Made by a program: the position numbers and the translations under genes | Assembly: GCF_000427335.1 (NCBI RefSeq) | Contig: NZ_ATMR01000124.1 | Location: forward strand, 1-64,000 | Direction: 5' to 3' | Origin: Winogradskyella psychrotolerans RS-3 | GTDB taxonomy: Bacteria > Bacteroidota > Bacteroidia > Flavobacteriales > Flavobacteriaceae | Length of the DNA stretch: 64,000 bases | The notes under the pieces: model-generated | The model's input: the letters and a program-made list of their open reading frames with translations, nothing else | What the model was told of the DNA's origin: nothing | Databases searched by the model: none | Shown: piece after piece, positions 1 through 9,525 of the stretch | Numbering within the stretch: the stretch's first letter is position 1 | Layout of the letters: every line of letters begins with the position of its first letter

Positions 1-33
1 TTTTATAATATAAGCTTAAAGCTAAAATGAAGC

Positions 34-103
34 TTAATCATTCAGCTTTAAAACAGCCATAAATGCTTCTTGAGGTATTTCTACATTACCTACTTGTCTC
101 ATA
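34..103 (-). repeat. Diverged copy of the lepA 3' end
   Basis: These 70 bases match the last 70 bases of lepA (296-365) with three mismatches. Read on the minus strand both copies encode the same C-terminus ending VLKLND and stop. All three differences are silent: AAA/AAG, TTG/CTG and AAC/AAT. Homology stops sharply after position 103. Silent divergence suggests a leftover of another lepA allele rather than a fresh duplication. It is not a gene. Confidence 0.85.
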
Positions 104-105
104 AA

Positions 106-123
106 TTCCTGCGAAGGCAGGAA
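106..123. repeat. Short REP-like palindrome
   Basis: A perfect inverted repeat TTCCTGC-GAAG-GCAGGAA sits exactly where the lepA tail copy ends. A related hairpin with CCTGC/GCAGG arms occurs at 11244-11257. Such short palindromes are common between flavobacterial genes. There is no T-run, so it is not an obvious terminator. Confidence 0.6.
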
Positions 124-295
124 TCTCATCACGCGAACCTTGGATTATGGTATAAAATTCTTAAAGCTATTGTTTTAAATGGTCTATATAATTAAATTTT
201 ATAGAATATAGAGGTATAAATAAGATAAAATATTTTTTTGCCTTAGCTCAGGATTGTTTTCAAAAGTTTGAGATTCCTTTTTTCAAAGGAATTTG

Positions 296-2091
296 TTAAT
301 CGTTCAATTTTAAAACAGCCATAAATGCTTCTTGAGGTATTTCTACATTACCTACTTGTCTCATACGTTTCTTACCTTTTTTCTGCTTTTCTAACAACTT
401 ACGTTTACGAGAAATATCTCCACCATAACATTTTGCTGTTACATCTTTTCGAAGTGCTTTAACAGTTTCTCTAGAAATAATTTTTGCACCAATAGCAGCT
501 TGAATAGGAATATCAAATTGTTGTCTTGGAATTAATTCCTTCAGCTTTTCACACATCTTTTTACCAATATTTTGCGCATTATCTGCATGGATTAAAGCAG
601 AAAGTGCATCTACAGGTTGTGCATTTAATAACACATCTAGTCGAACTAATTTAGATACTCTCATTCCTATTGGATGATAATCGAATGAGGCATAACCTTT
701 AGATACTGTTTTAAGGCGATCGTAAAAATCGAAAACAATTTCTGCGAGTGGCATTTCAAAAATTAACTCTACACGTTCTGTTGTTAAATACGTCTGATTA
801 ATAATCATGCCTCGTTTTTCTATACAAAGACTCATTACGTTACCCACAAAATCAGATTTTGTAATAATGGTAGCTTTTATAAAAGGTTCTTCAACACGAT
901 TTACAGTTGTTGGTTCTGGTAAATCACTTGGATTATTAACTACAAAAGGGACATCCGGATTTTTGTTTGTAAAAGCATTGTACGATACGTTGGGAACCGT
1001 AGTAATAACCGTCATATCAAACTCACGCTCTAAACGTTCTTGTATGATTTCCATATGTAACATACCTAAAAATCCACAACGGAAACCAAAACCTAAAGCA
1101 GCAGAACTTTCTGGCATAAACACTAAAGACGCATCGTTTAGTTGCAGCTTTTCCATAGAGTTACGAAGCTCTTCGTAATCCTCAGTATCTACAGGATAAA
1201 TACCAGCAAAAACCATTGGTTTTACATCCTCAAAACCTGCAACAATATTGGTTGTAGGCTTAGCAAAATCTGTAATGGTATCACCAACTTTTACTTCTTT
1301 GGCCGTTTTAATTCCTGTAATTAAATACCCAACATCACCAGCTTTTACACTTTGTTTGGCAACTTGAGTTAATTTTAACGTTCCAACTTCATCAGCGAAA
1401 TACTCTTTTCCTGTTGCTACGAATTTTATTTTTGTCCTTTTTTAATTTCACCATCAAAGACTCTAAAATAGGTTTCAATACCTCTAAACGTATTATAAAC
1501 AGAATCGAAAATTAAAGCTTGTAAAGGCGCATTTACATCTCCTTTTGGAGCCGGAATTCGTTCAATAATTGCTTTTAATATATTTTCTACACCAAAACCT
1601 GTTTTTCCACTAGCGTGAATGACATCTTCAGGATCACAACCTAAAAGATCTACAATATCATCAGTAACTTCTTCTGGGTTTGCACTTGGTAAATCCACTT
1701 TATTTAACACCGGAATAATCTCTAAATCATTCTCTAATGCCAAGTATAGGTTAGAAATCGTTTGCGCCTGAATACTCTGAGCTGCATCTACAATTAATAA
1801 AGCTCCTTCACAAGCAGCTATAGATCGCGAGACTTCATAAGAAAAATCTACGTGACCAGGAGTATCGATAAGATTAAGCACATATTTTTCGCCTTCATAC
1901 ATATAGTCCATTTGAATAGCGTGGGACTTAATAGTAATACCACGCTCACGTTCCAAGTCCATACTATCTAAAAGTTGGGCTTGTTGTTCACGAGCAGTTA
2001 CAGAACCTGTAGCGTCTAATAAACGGTCTGCTAAGGTGCTTTTCCCGTGGTCAATATGTGCAATAATGCAAAAATTACGAATATTTTTCAT
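296..2091 (-). CDS. lepA: Elongation factor 4 (LepA), one frameshift
   Basis: LepA is a ribosome-associated translational GTPase that back-translocates or remodels stalled ribosomes. The N-terminal piece (1426-2091) carries the P-loop AHIDHGKST, the switch [11 protein letters not shown] and the NKVD specificity motif. The C-terminal piece carries the EF-G-like domains and the LepA-specific C-terminal domain. The reading frame breaks at 1429-1433, where a run of five A (minus strand) must be six for the frame to continue as [14 protein letters not shown]. With that base restored the protein is 598 residues, the normal LepA length. The gene is otherwise intact, so a sequencing deletion is more likely than real inactivation. 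The start [17 protein letters not shown] fits the family. Confidence 0.93.
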
Positions 2092-2240
2092 GTCTCTTTT
2101 CTAAGGCAATAAGTAATTGGCAAATATAATCGATTTCTTGTGCTTTATCGTATCAAATACAACAATAAAACATGTGTAATTACGGTAAAACCACAGTAAA
2201 ATGTAAAAAACAATTTATATCTTGCAGTCAAACCTTTTTT

Positions 2241-4658
2241 ATGATTATACGCTTGCGCCTCTTTTTTTGTGTATGTATTTGTATGCTCTCTAATGTATTG
2301 GTGGCTCAAGATTATTCTGTTTCAGGCCGTGTTGTCGACGCTGATAGTAACCCAATTGAATTTGCGAATGTTGTTATTTTAACAGAAGTTGATGGTGATT
2401 ATCTGAAAGGTACTTCCACCGACGACAATGGATTTTTTAGTTTAATTAATTTATCAGAAACAACATTTTACCTTAAAATAAGCTACTTAGGTTTTGAAGA
2501 GTTTCAACAAAAAATCGTCCTAACAGGAGATTTAGATTTAAAAACCATTCAACTAAACGGTATTCCCGAAAATTTAAATGAAGTCACCGTTATAGCCAAA
2601 AAACCCACTATAACACGTAAGCCAGATCGCTTAATTTTTAACGTAGAAAACACGGCATTAAGCGAAGGCTCTACACTTGGTGTATTAAAACACACACCTG
2701 GAATTATAGTTTCAGAAGGCTCTATTAATATTAAAAGTACACCAGCAATCGTTTATATTAATAATAGACGTGTACAATTAACTTCTGAAGAACTCATTAC
2801 GCTCTTAGAAAGTGCCCCTGCAAATAGTATTAAATCTGTTGAGGTGATAACAAATCCGCCTGCAAGCTATGATGCAGATTCTGGTGCTGTGATTAATATT
2901 ATTATGAGTAGAAATATAGTAACAGGTTATAGAGGCAGTGTGTTTACAAATTATACACAAGGTGTTTTTCCGAGATATAATGCAGGAACAAGTCATTATT
3001 TTAAGAATAATAAGGTGAACCTCAATCTTAATTACAGTTTCACTAAGAATAAAATCAATAGAGACCAAGACGATACCGTTAATTTTTTAGATGATTCAAG
3101 AAATATTGAGGAAATCTGGACATCTAACATCAATAGAAATACCTGGTCAGAAACACATAATCTTAATCTTAATTTTGATTATTATATCGATGATAAAAAC
3201 ACCTTGAGTTTAACAAGTACAGGTTTATATACGCCTTATTATAAGTATCAAATAAAAAATAACACGACTATTACGGATGAAAATTTAGTTTTTCAAGAGC
3301 GGTTTACGGCAGATAATTTATCTAGAGATAACAAGTACAATATTGGTACCGATTTAATTTTTAGACGCGATTTTGAAAATAGCGCTAACTTAACATTTAA
3401 TGCACATTATACCATTTACGATTATAGTCGCGACCAAAATGTACTCACTAATAATTTTGATGTTAATAATCTGTTTAGTGGAAATTCTGAGTTTAACTCA
3501 ATCTCTAATCAGAAAACAAATATTATAACAGGTAAAACAGACTATAGCTTACCAATTAATGAGACTTCTAGTTTTGGTGCCGGAGTAAAATATTCTAATG
3601 TCAATACTGATAGTGACATTACAAAATCAGATATTGTTGGAAACTCAGAAGTCATAGACGTTAATAATACAGATGCGTTTAGATATGATGAAGAAGTGTT
3701 TGCTGCCTATTCTAACTATGCTAAATCTTGGGACAAATGGGAATTAAATCTTGGCCTTAGAGTAGAGCAAAGTCATATTGAAGGTAACTCTTTATCCTTA
3801 ACAGAAAGAAATACTCAAGATTATTTTGGTTGGTTTCCTAATGCCAGTTTATCGCATCTGCTTTTAAAAGAGGCTAACTTATATGCAACATATAAACGCA
3901 GTATAACAAGGCCGAGTTATACGGATTTAAATCCATTTACATTTTTCTTAAACGAGAACACCGTTGTGTTGGGTAATCCTAATTTAGTACCGACGTATAG
4001 AGATCATTATAAAATAGGAAGTAATTTTCTAGAGCACTTTACTGTGGAAGCGTATTATATGAATTACGATGGTGATATTGTAGAATTACCTCGCCAAAAT
4101 AATCAAACCAATGTAGTCGCTTTTACACCAATAAATTTGGATAAAAAAGAGGAATATGGATTCGATTTTATTTTTGATTATTATCCAACTAGTACTTGGA
4201 ATCTCTATTTTGTAACCTCATTTTATAATATTTCCGAAGAATCTAATTTTGGGGAAGGCTTTGTAAAACAAGATCAATGGTCTAATTATAGTATTTTACA
4301 TAATAGTTTCGCATTTTTAGAAGATCAAAGCTTACATGCGAGTCTAACATTTACTTGGATAGGTAAAAATTTACAACAATTTCAAACCGTTGAAGACCGT
4401 TTGGTCTCAGAGTTGAGTCTATCAAAAACTGTTTTTAAGAAAAAAGGAGTTATTTCTCTAGCTGTTGAAGATTTCTTTAATCTACAAAACTATGAAACGT
4501 CAACACGTTATTTAAACCAGTCAAATTCTAGCTTTGTAGATTCTGATAATAGATACATTAAATTAGGTTTCCGCTATAATTTTGGTAATACAAAGCTTAA
4601 TACTAATGAGCGCACTACAAGTGCGGAAGAGCGCAAAAGGCTTAAAGATTTAAACTAA
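2241..4658 (+). CDS. Outer-membrane beta-barrel (TonB-receptor-like) protein
   Basis: The protein begins with a signal peptide ending at VLVAQ, then a carboxypeptidase-regulatory-like domain (about residues 25-110, SGRVVDADSNPIEFANV). A plug-like region follows (VYINNRRVQLTSEELITLLE) and then a long beta-barrel. This layout is that of Bacteroidota outer membrane beta-barrel family proteins (OMP_b-brl_3), relatives of TonB-dependent receptors whose substrates are usually unknown. I chose ATG 2241 because the signal peptide starts there; an upstream in-frame ATG at 2172 would add 23 non-signal residues. It is divergent from lepA. No SusD partner is adjacent, so it is not a glycan SusC. The substrate cannot be told. 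Confidence 0.85.
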   Translation: MIIRLRLFFCVCICMLSNVLVAQDYSVSGRVVDADSNPIEFANVVILTEVDGDYLKGTSTDDNGFFSLINLSETTFYLKISYLGFEEFQQKIVLTGDLDLKTIQLNGIPENLNEVTVIAKKPTITRKPDRLIFNVENTALSEGSTLGVLKHTPGIIVSEGSINIKSTPAIVYINNRRVQLTSEELITLLESAPANSIKSVEVITNPPASYDADSGAVINIIMSRNIVTGYRGSVFTNYTQGVFPRYNAGTSHYFKNNKVNLNLNYSFTKNKINRDQDDTVNFLDDSRNIEEIWTSNINRNTWSETHNLNLNFDYYIDDKNTLSLTSTGLYTPYYKYQIKNNTTITDENLVFQERFTADNLSRDNKYNIGTDLIFRRDFENSANLTFNAHYTIYDYSRDQNVLTNNFDVNNLFSGNSEFNSISNQKTNIITGKTDYSLPINETSSFGAGVKYSNVNTDSDITKSDIVGNSEVIDVNNTDAFRYDEEVFAAYSNYAKSWDKWELNLGLRVEQSHIEGNSLSLTERNTQDYFGWFPNASLSHLLLKEANLYATYKRSITRPSYTDLNPFTFFLNENTVVLGNPNLVPTYRDHYKIGSNFLEHFTVEAYYMNYDGDIVELPRQNNQTNVVAFTPINLDKKEEYGFDFIFDYYPTSTWNLYFVTSFYNISEESNFGEGFVKQDQWSNYSILHNSFAFLEDQSLHASLTFTWIGKNLQQFQTVEDRLVSELSLSKTVFKKKGVISLAVEDFFNLQNYETSTRYLNQSNSSFVDSDNRYIKLGFRYNFGNTKLNTNERTTSAEERKRLKDLN

Positions 4659-4692
4659 TCTTGCTATTCAGCAATAAACAAGTTCGTATCAC
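4655..4692 (-). repeat. Diverged copy of the PD40 gene 3' end
   Basis: These 38 bases repeat 4716-4753, the last codons and stop of the neighbouring minus-strand PD40 gene, 61 bases away. Twenty-seven bases (4666-4692 against 4727-4753) are identical; three of the next five differ, turning the Trp codon into TAG. The copy overlaps the stop codon of the preceding plus-strand gene. It is the second case in this window of a gene tail copied just beyond the gene. Confidence 0.85.
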
Positions 4693-4715
4693 AATTTGTA
4701 TATTTCAGAATATCG

Positions 4716-5819
4716 CTAATCGCGCCATTCAGCAATAAACAAGTTCGTATCACGTCCACCTCCATTATTTCGATTAGAAGAAAATACTAAATACTTACCG
4801 TCATTAGAAAACACTGGAAACGCATCAAAGGTTTCACTATGTGTTACACGTTTTAAATTCTTTCCATCGATATCAATTAAGTATAAGTTGAAAGGAAAAC
4901 CACGTTCAGATTCAAAATTAGAAGAGAATAAAATTTTCTCACCAGAAGGATGAAAAAACGGACTCCAATTCGCGTTGCCTAAATCCGTTAATTGACGTAA
5001 ATCAGAACCGTCAGCATTACAGATATACAATTCCATATCCGTTGGTTCAACTAAACCTTCAGCTAATAAATCTTTGTAATTTTTAATTTCTTCTTCAGTT
5101 TTAGGACGCGATGAGCGGAAGATTAGTTTCGTACCATCTGGTGAAAAGAACGCTCCACCATCATAACCTAATTCGTTAGTAATTTGCTTTACATCGCTAC
5201 CGTCAATATTCATGGTGTATAATTCTAAATCACCACTTCTAGTTGATGTAAATACAATTTTATCACCTTTTGGAGATACGGTTGGTTCAGCATCATAACC
5301 CACTTCATTCGTTAATTGTTTTACAATATTACCTTCTAAATCCGCAACAAAAATATCATAGGTATCATAGATTGGCCAGATGTATTTTCCGTTTTTTCTA
5401 AGTGGAGTTTCAGGGCATGCTTCATCTCCAAGATGTGTAGAAGCATAAATAATATGCTTATTATCTGGCATAAAATACGAACAAGTTGTTCTACCTTTTC
5501 CTGTGCTTACCATAGGAGGCGCAATACTATCTGTAAACGTTTGGTTAGCATCCATTGTGAACATTTGGTCACATTCAACTCCCCATTTTATATTATTAGA
5601 TTGAAAAACCAATTGTTTATCATCAAAACTCCAATACGCTTCAGCATTATCACCACCATAAGTCACTTGTCTTAAAGACTTAAAATGTACTTCTTCTGGG
5701 TAGATTAAAGAATCGTATTTTTTAGTCGCACCAGAAGTCGCTTCAGTGGTGTTGTTAGTCTCGTTTTTACAAGACGAAAATGTAACGAGTAGAATTAAAA
5801 TTGAGACGATTCTGTTCAT
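4716..5819 (-). CDS. PD40/TolB-like beta-propeller lipoprotein
   Basis: A 367-residue protein with a lipoprotein signal peptide (VTFSSC, Cys about residue 17), so it should be anchored in a membrane facing the periplasm. The body is built of repeated WD40-like PD40 units such as EPTVSPKGDKIVFTSTRSG, followed by ADGSDLRQLT-type strands, as in the TolB propeller. Such proteins usually act in protein-protein binding. It lacks the N-terminal domain of true TolB and is not next to tol-pal genes, so a Tol role is not supported. A fragment of its 3' end is repeated at 4655-4692. Confidence 0.85.
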   Translation of the reverse strand: MNRIVSILILLVTFSSCKNETNNTTEATSGATKKYDSLIYPEEVHFKSLRQVTYGGDNAEAYWSFDDKQLVFQSNNIKWGVECDQMFTMDANQTFTDSIAPPMVSTGKGRTTCSYFMPDNKHIIYASTHLGDEACPETPLRKNGKYIWPIYDTYDIFVADLEGNIVKQLTNEVGYDAEPTVSPKGDKIVFTSTRSGDLELYTMNIDGSDVKQITNELGYDGGAFFSPDGTKLIFRSSRPKTEEEIKNYKDLLAEGLVEPTDMELYICNADGSDLRQLTDLGNANWSPFFHPSGEKILFSSNFESERGFPFNLYLIDIDGKNLKRVTHSETFDAFPVFSNDGKYLVFSSNRNNGGGRDTNLFIAEWRD

Positions 5820-5971
5820 AATTAAAGAATTATAATAAGTGGCTTTTATTACCTAATTTTGTGCAAAAGTAAGATTTATAGATGAAATAAGCCACGAAAT
5901 ATCGCTGATATGTGATTCAGTGATAGTTGGCAAAACAAGCTTCTCAAATAAATCAAAAAATAGAATTCGAA

Positions 5972-7216
5972 ATGAAAAGAGCACTAATTTTATTAGCATT
6001 AGCGGGATTTATATCTTGTAAAAACGAACCTAAAATTGCTGAAAATAACATTAAAGAGGATGTTGCATATTTAGCTGATGATAAATTAGAAGGTCGCCAA
6101 ACCGGAACACAAGGAGAAGTCTTAGCTTCAGAATATCTTATAGAGCGTTTTAAAGCTATTGGAGTACAACCAAAAGGAACGGAGGGGTATTTGCAATCCT
6201 TTTCTTTTAAGCCTAAAACAGATCCGCATAGCGAAGTAGAATTTACAACGAATGCAGACAGTACAATTACAGGGCATAATGTTATTGGCTTTATAGACAA
6301 TAATGCCAAAACCACAATTGTTATTGGTGCACATTACGACCATTTAGGGTATGGTGGAGAAGGGTCTTTATTTCGTGGTGAAGAAAAAGCCATACATAAT
6401 GGAGCAGATGACAATGCAAGTGGAGTTGCGGTAATGTTGAATTTGGCTAGTCGATTAAAAGTAAAAAATGACCAGGCTGAAATTAAAGACACAAACAATT
6501 ATTTGTTCATGGCATTTTCAGGGGAAGAAATGGGCTTATTAGGCTCTAATTACTTTTCTAAAAACCCAACTATTGATGCCGAATCTATTAACTATATGAT
6601 AAATATGGATATGGTTGGTAGAATGAAAGCCGATAGCACTTTGGCTGTTTACGGTACAGGAACGTCTCCGATGTTTAAACAAACTTTGAAGTCTAATAAT
6701 GATAAATTCAAAATTGTAGAAAATGAAAGTGGAGTAGGACCTAGCGATCACACGTCTTTTTATTTAATAGACATTCCGGTGTTACATTTCTTTACAGGTC
6801 AGCATGAAGATTACCACAAACCAGGTGATGATTCTGATAAATTGAACTATGACGGCATGAATCTAATTTCAGATTACATCTTCGATATTATTACTGATTT
6901 AGATGATAATGGAGAATTAGCGTTTCGTAAAACAAAGAATGAAAGCGAAGAAACACCACGTTTTAAAGTCGGACTAGGAGTTGTGCCAGATTATTTATAC
7001 GATGGAAAAGGCATGCGAATCGATGGTACGCGAGAAGACACTCCTGCATACGCTGCTGGTTTACAAAAAGGCGATGTGGTTCTTAAATTAGGCGATAGCA
7101 CCATTACAGATATGATGAGTTATATGCGCGCATTATCTGTTTTTGATAATGGTGATGAAGCTGGTATTACCGTGAAACGTGGAGAAGAAACCATTGACAC
7201 TAAGGTGCAGTTTTAG
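5972..7216 (+). CDS. M28 family zinc aminopeptidase with C-terminal PDZ domain, lipoprotein
   Basis: The mature start is at ATG 5972, giving MKRALILLALAGFISC, a lipoprotein signal peptide; an upstream TTG only adds unrelated residues. The M28 zinc ligands are visible in order: GAHYDHLG, NGADDNASG, SGEEMGLLGS, NMDMVGRM, and the final His in HFFTGQHEDYHKPGDD. The last 85 residues (from about VGLGVVPDYLY) form a PDZ-like domain (AYAAGLQKGDVVLKLGDS). It is probably an extracytoplasmic peptidase that trims peptides. The PDZ addition is common in Bacteroidota members. The gene is monocistronic, with a terminator at 7261-7294. Confidence 0.92.
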   Translation: MKRALILLALAGFISCKNEPKIAENNIKEDVAYLADDKLEGRQTGTQGEVLASEYLIERFKAIGVQPKGTEGYLQSFSFKPKTDPHSEVEFTTNADSTITGHNVIGFIDNNAKTTIVIGAHYDHLGYGGEGSLFRGEEKAIHNGADDNASGVAVMLNLASRLKVKNDQAEIKDTNNYLFMAFSGEEMGLLGSNYFSKNPTIDAESINYMINMDMVGRMKADSTLAVYGTGTSPMFKQTLKSNNDKFKIVENESGVGPSDHTSFYLIDIPVLHFFTGQHEDYHKPGDDSDKLNYDGMNLISDYIFDIITDLDDNGELAFRKTKNESEETPRFKVGLGVVPDYLYDGKGMRIDGTREDTPAYAAGLQKGDVVLKLGDSTITDMMSYMRALSVFDNGDEAGITVKRGEETIDTKVQF

Positions 7217-7260
7217 CGGCACGCTATTTAATTAAAGACCAGTAGTTCGTTATTAAATAT

Positions 7261-7294
7261 AGAAAAGCCTTTACATTATGTAGAGGCTTTTCTA
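7261..7294. terminator. Bidirectional terminator hairpin
   Basis: Arms AGAAAAGCCT and AGGCTTTTCT with extra pairing flank a short loop, giving a T-rich 3' side in both directions. It sits between the convergent M28 peptidase gene and the lipoprotein gene on the other strand. Confidence 0.8.
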
Positions 7295-7332
7295 TACTGT
7301 AAAGTACAATATGACATTAATATAAACAGAAA

Positions 7333-7866
7333 TTAAATACCAAATATTTCGGCATCTACTCTAAATATTGTGCTTACTGTAATATCGTGAGTTTCGTTGA
7401 TGGTCTCGTCGGTGATGGTTGTAATACGTAGGTTATAATTATCTTTTTTAATAAACTCCTTCAATTCTTCATCCAAAACATCTAATTCTAAAGTGCTTAA
7501 ATTATTGTTTTCCAAATCATAAACATTTGCAATTTCAACTTCATCAATGCCTTCTGCTTCAATATAAACATGGACTTCCTTTAAAAAATTAAAGTCACCA
7601 TCATCAGGAGCATTGAGTAAAAGTTTTAGTTGCTTCAATTTTATACTCTCTATTAAATTTTCTCGTGTGTTATTACTTTCAAATGAAGCGTCAGAATTTG
7701 TTGTAATATCTGGTGTAATAAGGTCAAATGGAGTGTTAATAATTGTTGTTGGTGGGATAGTAAAATTGATTTCATAATCTAAATCAAATTTGGTTAACTC
7801 ATCAATTGCATCACAACTTGAAAGCGCAATGAGCATCACAAAAGCTATACATAGGTTCTTTTTCAT
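7333..7866 (-). CDS. Putative lipoprotein of unknown function
   Basis: A 177-residue protein starting MKKNLCIAFVMLIALSSC, a clear lipoprotein signal peptide; the longer frame running back to 8076 overlaps dusB and is not used. The mature part is acidic and beta-rich (FTIPPTTIINTPFDLITPD, then an EVHVYIEAEGIDEVEIANV strand pattern). This resembles small exported proteins of flavobacteria, but I do not recognise a domain. It is divergent from dusB. Function cannot be inferred. Confidence 0.7.
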   Translation of the reverse strand: MKKNLCIAFVMLIALSSCDAIDELTKFDLDYEINFTIPPTTIINTPFDLITPDITTNSDASFESNNTRENLIESIKLKQLKLLLNAPDDGDFNFLKEVHVYIEAEGIDEVEIANVYDLENNNLSTLELDVLDEELKEFIKKDNYNLRITTITDETINETHDITVSTIFRVDAEIFGI

Positions 7867-7981
7867 GTTAAAATTTTGATTTAAAGATACAGCATTAAGA
7901 TTTAAAGCGTTTAAGGTATATTTCAGGAAAGAATAAATAATGACTAATAAAATCCTTAATTTTGCACTAAAATCATAACTC

Positions 7982-8974
7982 TTGGTTAAAATAGGCGACA
8001 TAGAATTACCAGACTTTCCATTGCTTTTAGCACCTATGGAAGATGTAAGCGATCCTCCATTCCGTGCATTATGCAAGGAGCAAGGAGCAGATGTGGTTTA
8101 TACAGAGTTTGTGTCTAGTGAAGGTTTAATTCGTAATGCGGCAAAAAGCGTTATGAAATTAGATATCTACGAAAAAGAAAGACCAGTTGGTATTCAAATT
8201 TTTGGAGCCAATATGGAAAGCATGCTGCAAACTATTGATATCGTCGAAAAATCGAATCCAGATATTATTGATATTAATTTTGGTTGTCCGGTTAAAAAAG
8301 TCGTTTCTAAAGGAGCAGGAGCAGGAATCCTGAAAGATATCTGTTTAATGGAGCAATTGACTGCCGAAATGGTAAAGCGTACTAATTTACCTGTCACTGT
8401 GAAAACCAGACTAGGTTGGGATCACGATTCTATTAAAATTGTTGAGGTTGCAGAACGTTTACAAGATGTAGGTTGTAAGGCAATATCAATTCATGGTAGA
8501 ACAAGGGCACAAATGTATAAAGGTGATGCCGATTGGAAACCTATTGCTGAGGTTAAGAATAATCCACGTATGCATATTCCTGTATTTGGAAATGGAGACA
8601 TCGATACACCTGAAAAAGCGATGTTAATGCGCGATTCTTATGGTTTAGACGGTGCTATGATTGGTAGAGCGTCTATTGGAAATCCATGGTTTTTTAAACA
8701 AGTGAAACACTTTTTTGAAACAGGTGAACATTTAGGACCTATTTCATTAGCAGAACGTGTGGATGCTGCCAGACGTCATCTTCAAATGGCTATAGATTGG
8801 AAAGGGGAAACCTTAGGTGTTTTTGAAACCCGAAGACATTATACGAACTATTTTAGAGGCATTCCACATTTTAAAGAATACCGAATGAAAATGGTAACTA
8901 GCGATGATTCTAAAGATGTATTTGCAGCTTTTGATGAGGTATTGGATGTGTTTTCTGATTATCAGTTTGTTTAG
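7982..8974 (+). CDS. dusB: tRNA-dihydrouridine synthase B
   Basis: An FMN-dependent enzyme that reduces uridines to dihydrouridine in the tRNA D-loop. The TIM-barrel start LLLAPMEDVSDPPFR, the catalytic cysteine in INFGCPVKKVVSKGAGAG, the VKTRLGWD segment and ISIHGRTRAQMYKGDADW are all present. At 330 residues the length is normal. The start codon is TTG at 7982: MVKIGDIELPDFPLLLAPM matches the family N-terminus, and no ATG lies nearby. Confidence 0.96.
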   Translation: MVKIGDIELPDFPLLLAPMEDVSDPPFRALCKEQGADVVYTEFVSSEGLIRNAAKSVMKLDIYEKERPVGIQIFGANMESMLQTIDIVEKSNPDIIDINFGCPVKKVVSKGAGAGILKDICLMEQLTAEMVKRTNLPVTVKTRLGWDHDSIKIVEVAERLQDVGCKAISIHGRTRAQMYKGDADWKPIAEVKNNPRMHIPVFGNGDIDTPEKAMLMRDSYGLDGAMIGRASIGNPWFFKQVKHFFETGEHLGPISLAERVDAARRHLQMAIDWKGETLGVFETRRHYTNYFRGIPHFKEYRMKMVTSDDSKDVFAAFDEVLDVFSDYQFV

Positions 8975-9048
8975 CAGAGCTTAAGCACCAAGCCACAAAA
9001 ACTAAATTCCAAAAAAAGGGAACTCTAGTTATTATCTACTATCTTTTT

Positions 9049-9516
9049 TTCTTTGCGGATCTCTGTGTTAACTCTGCGAAGCTCAGTGTAGTCATAATTC
9101 TCGCGAAGTCTCAAAGGCGCAAAGCATGATGAATCTTTCAGTGTAAATAATAGAAAGAGTACTACTTATTTTTCTCTGTGAAGCTCTGTGTAATCTTCGT
9201 ATAACTCTGCGTAATAATTTTCTCGCGAAGTCGCAAAGGCGCAAATCCTGATGAGTTTTTCAGTGTAAATTATTGAAAGTGTCATACTTATATTTCTCTG
9301 TGAATCTCTGCGAAATCTCCGTATAACTCTGCGTAATAATTTTCTCGTGAAGTCGCAAAGGCGCAAAGCACGATGAATCTATCAGTGTAAATTAGAGAAA
9401 GTGTCATACTTATTTTTCTCTGTGAATCTCTGTGCAATCTCCGTGTAACTCTGCGTAATAATTTTCTCGCGAAGTCGCAAAGGCGCAAATTTGGATGAAT
9501 AGGTAAGTGTAAACCC
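9049..9516. repeat. Tandem array of four 122-bp repeats
   Basis: Units start near 9049, 9171, 9293 and 9415 with a period of exactly 122 bases. Each unit holds CTCTGTGAATCTCTG, AACTCTGCGTAATAATTTT, CGCGAAGTCGCAAAGGCGCA and CAGTGTAAAT. Units 2 to 4 are the most alike; unit 1 has drifted. The GC content is higher than the surroundings. Open frames inside simply follow the repeat and have no start site or protein features. The repeats fill the gap between dusB and the permease gene (8975-9525). Confidence 0.93.
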
Positions 9517-9525
9517 TAAACTAAT

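Noticed and set aside
5927..5971. TTG start of the M28 peptidase at 5927
   Set aside because: The ATG at 5972 begins a clear lipoprotein signal peptide.
9166..9488. Two 66-residue frames inside the repeat array
   Set aside because: They are the same repeat sequence 122 bases apart, with Arg-rich composition and no start signals; they follow the repeat period.
9049..9516. CRISPR array
   Set aside because: The unit is 122 bp with no unique spacers and no cas genes nearby.
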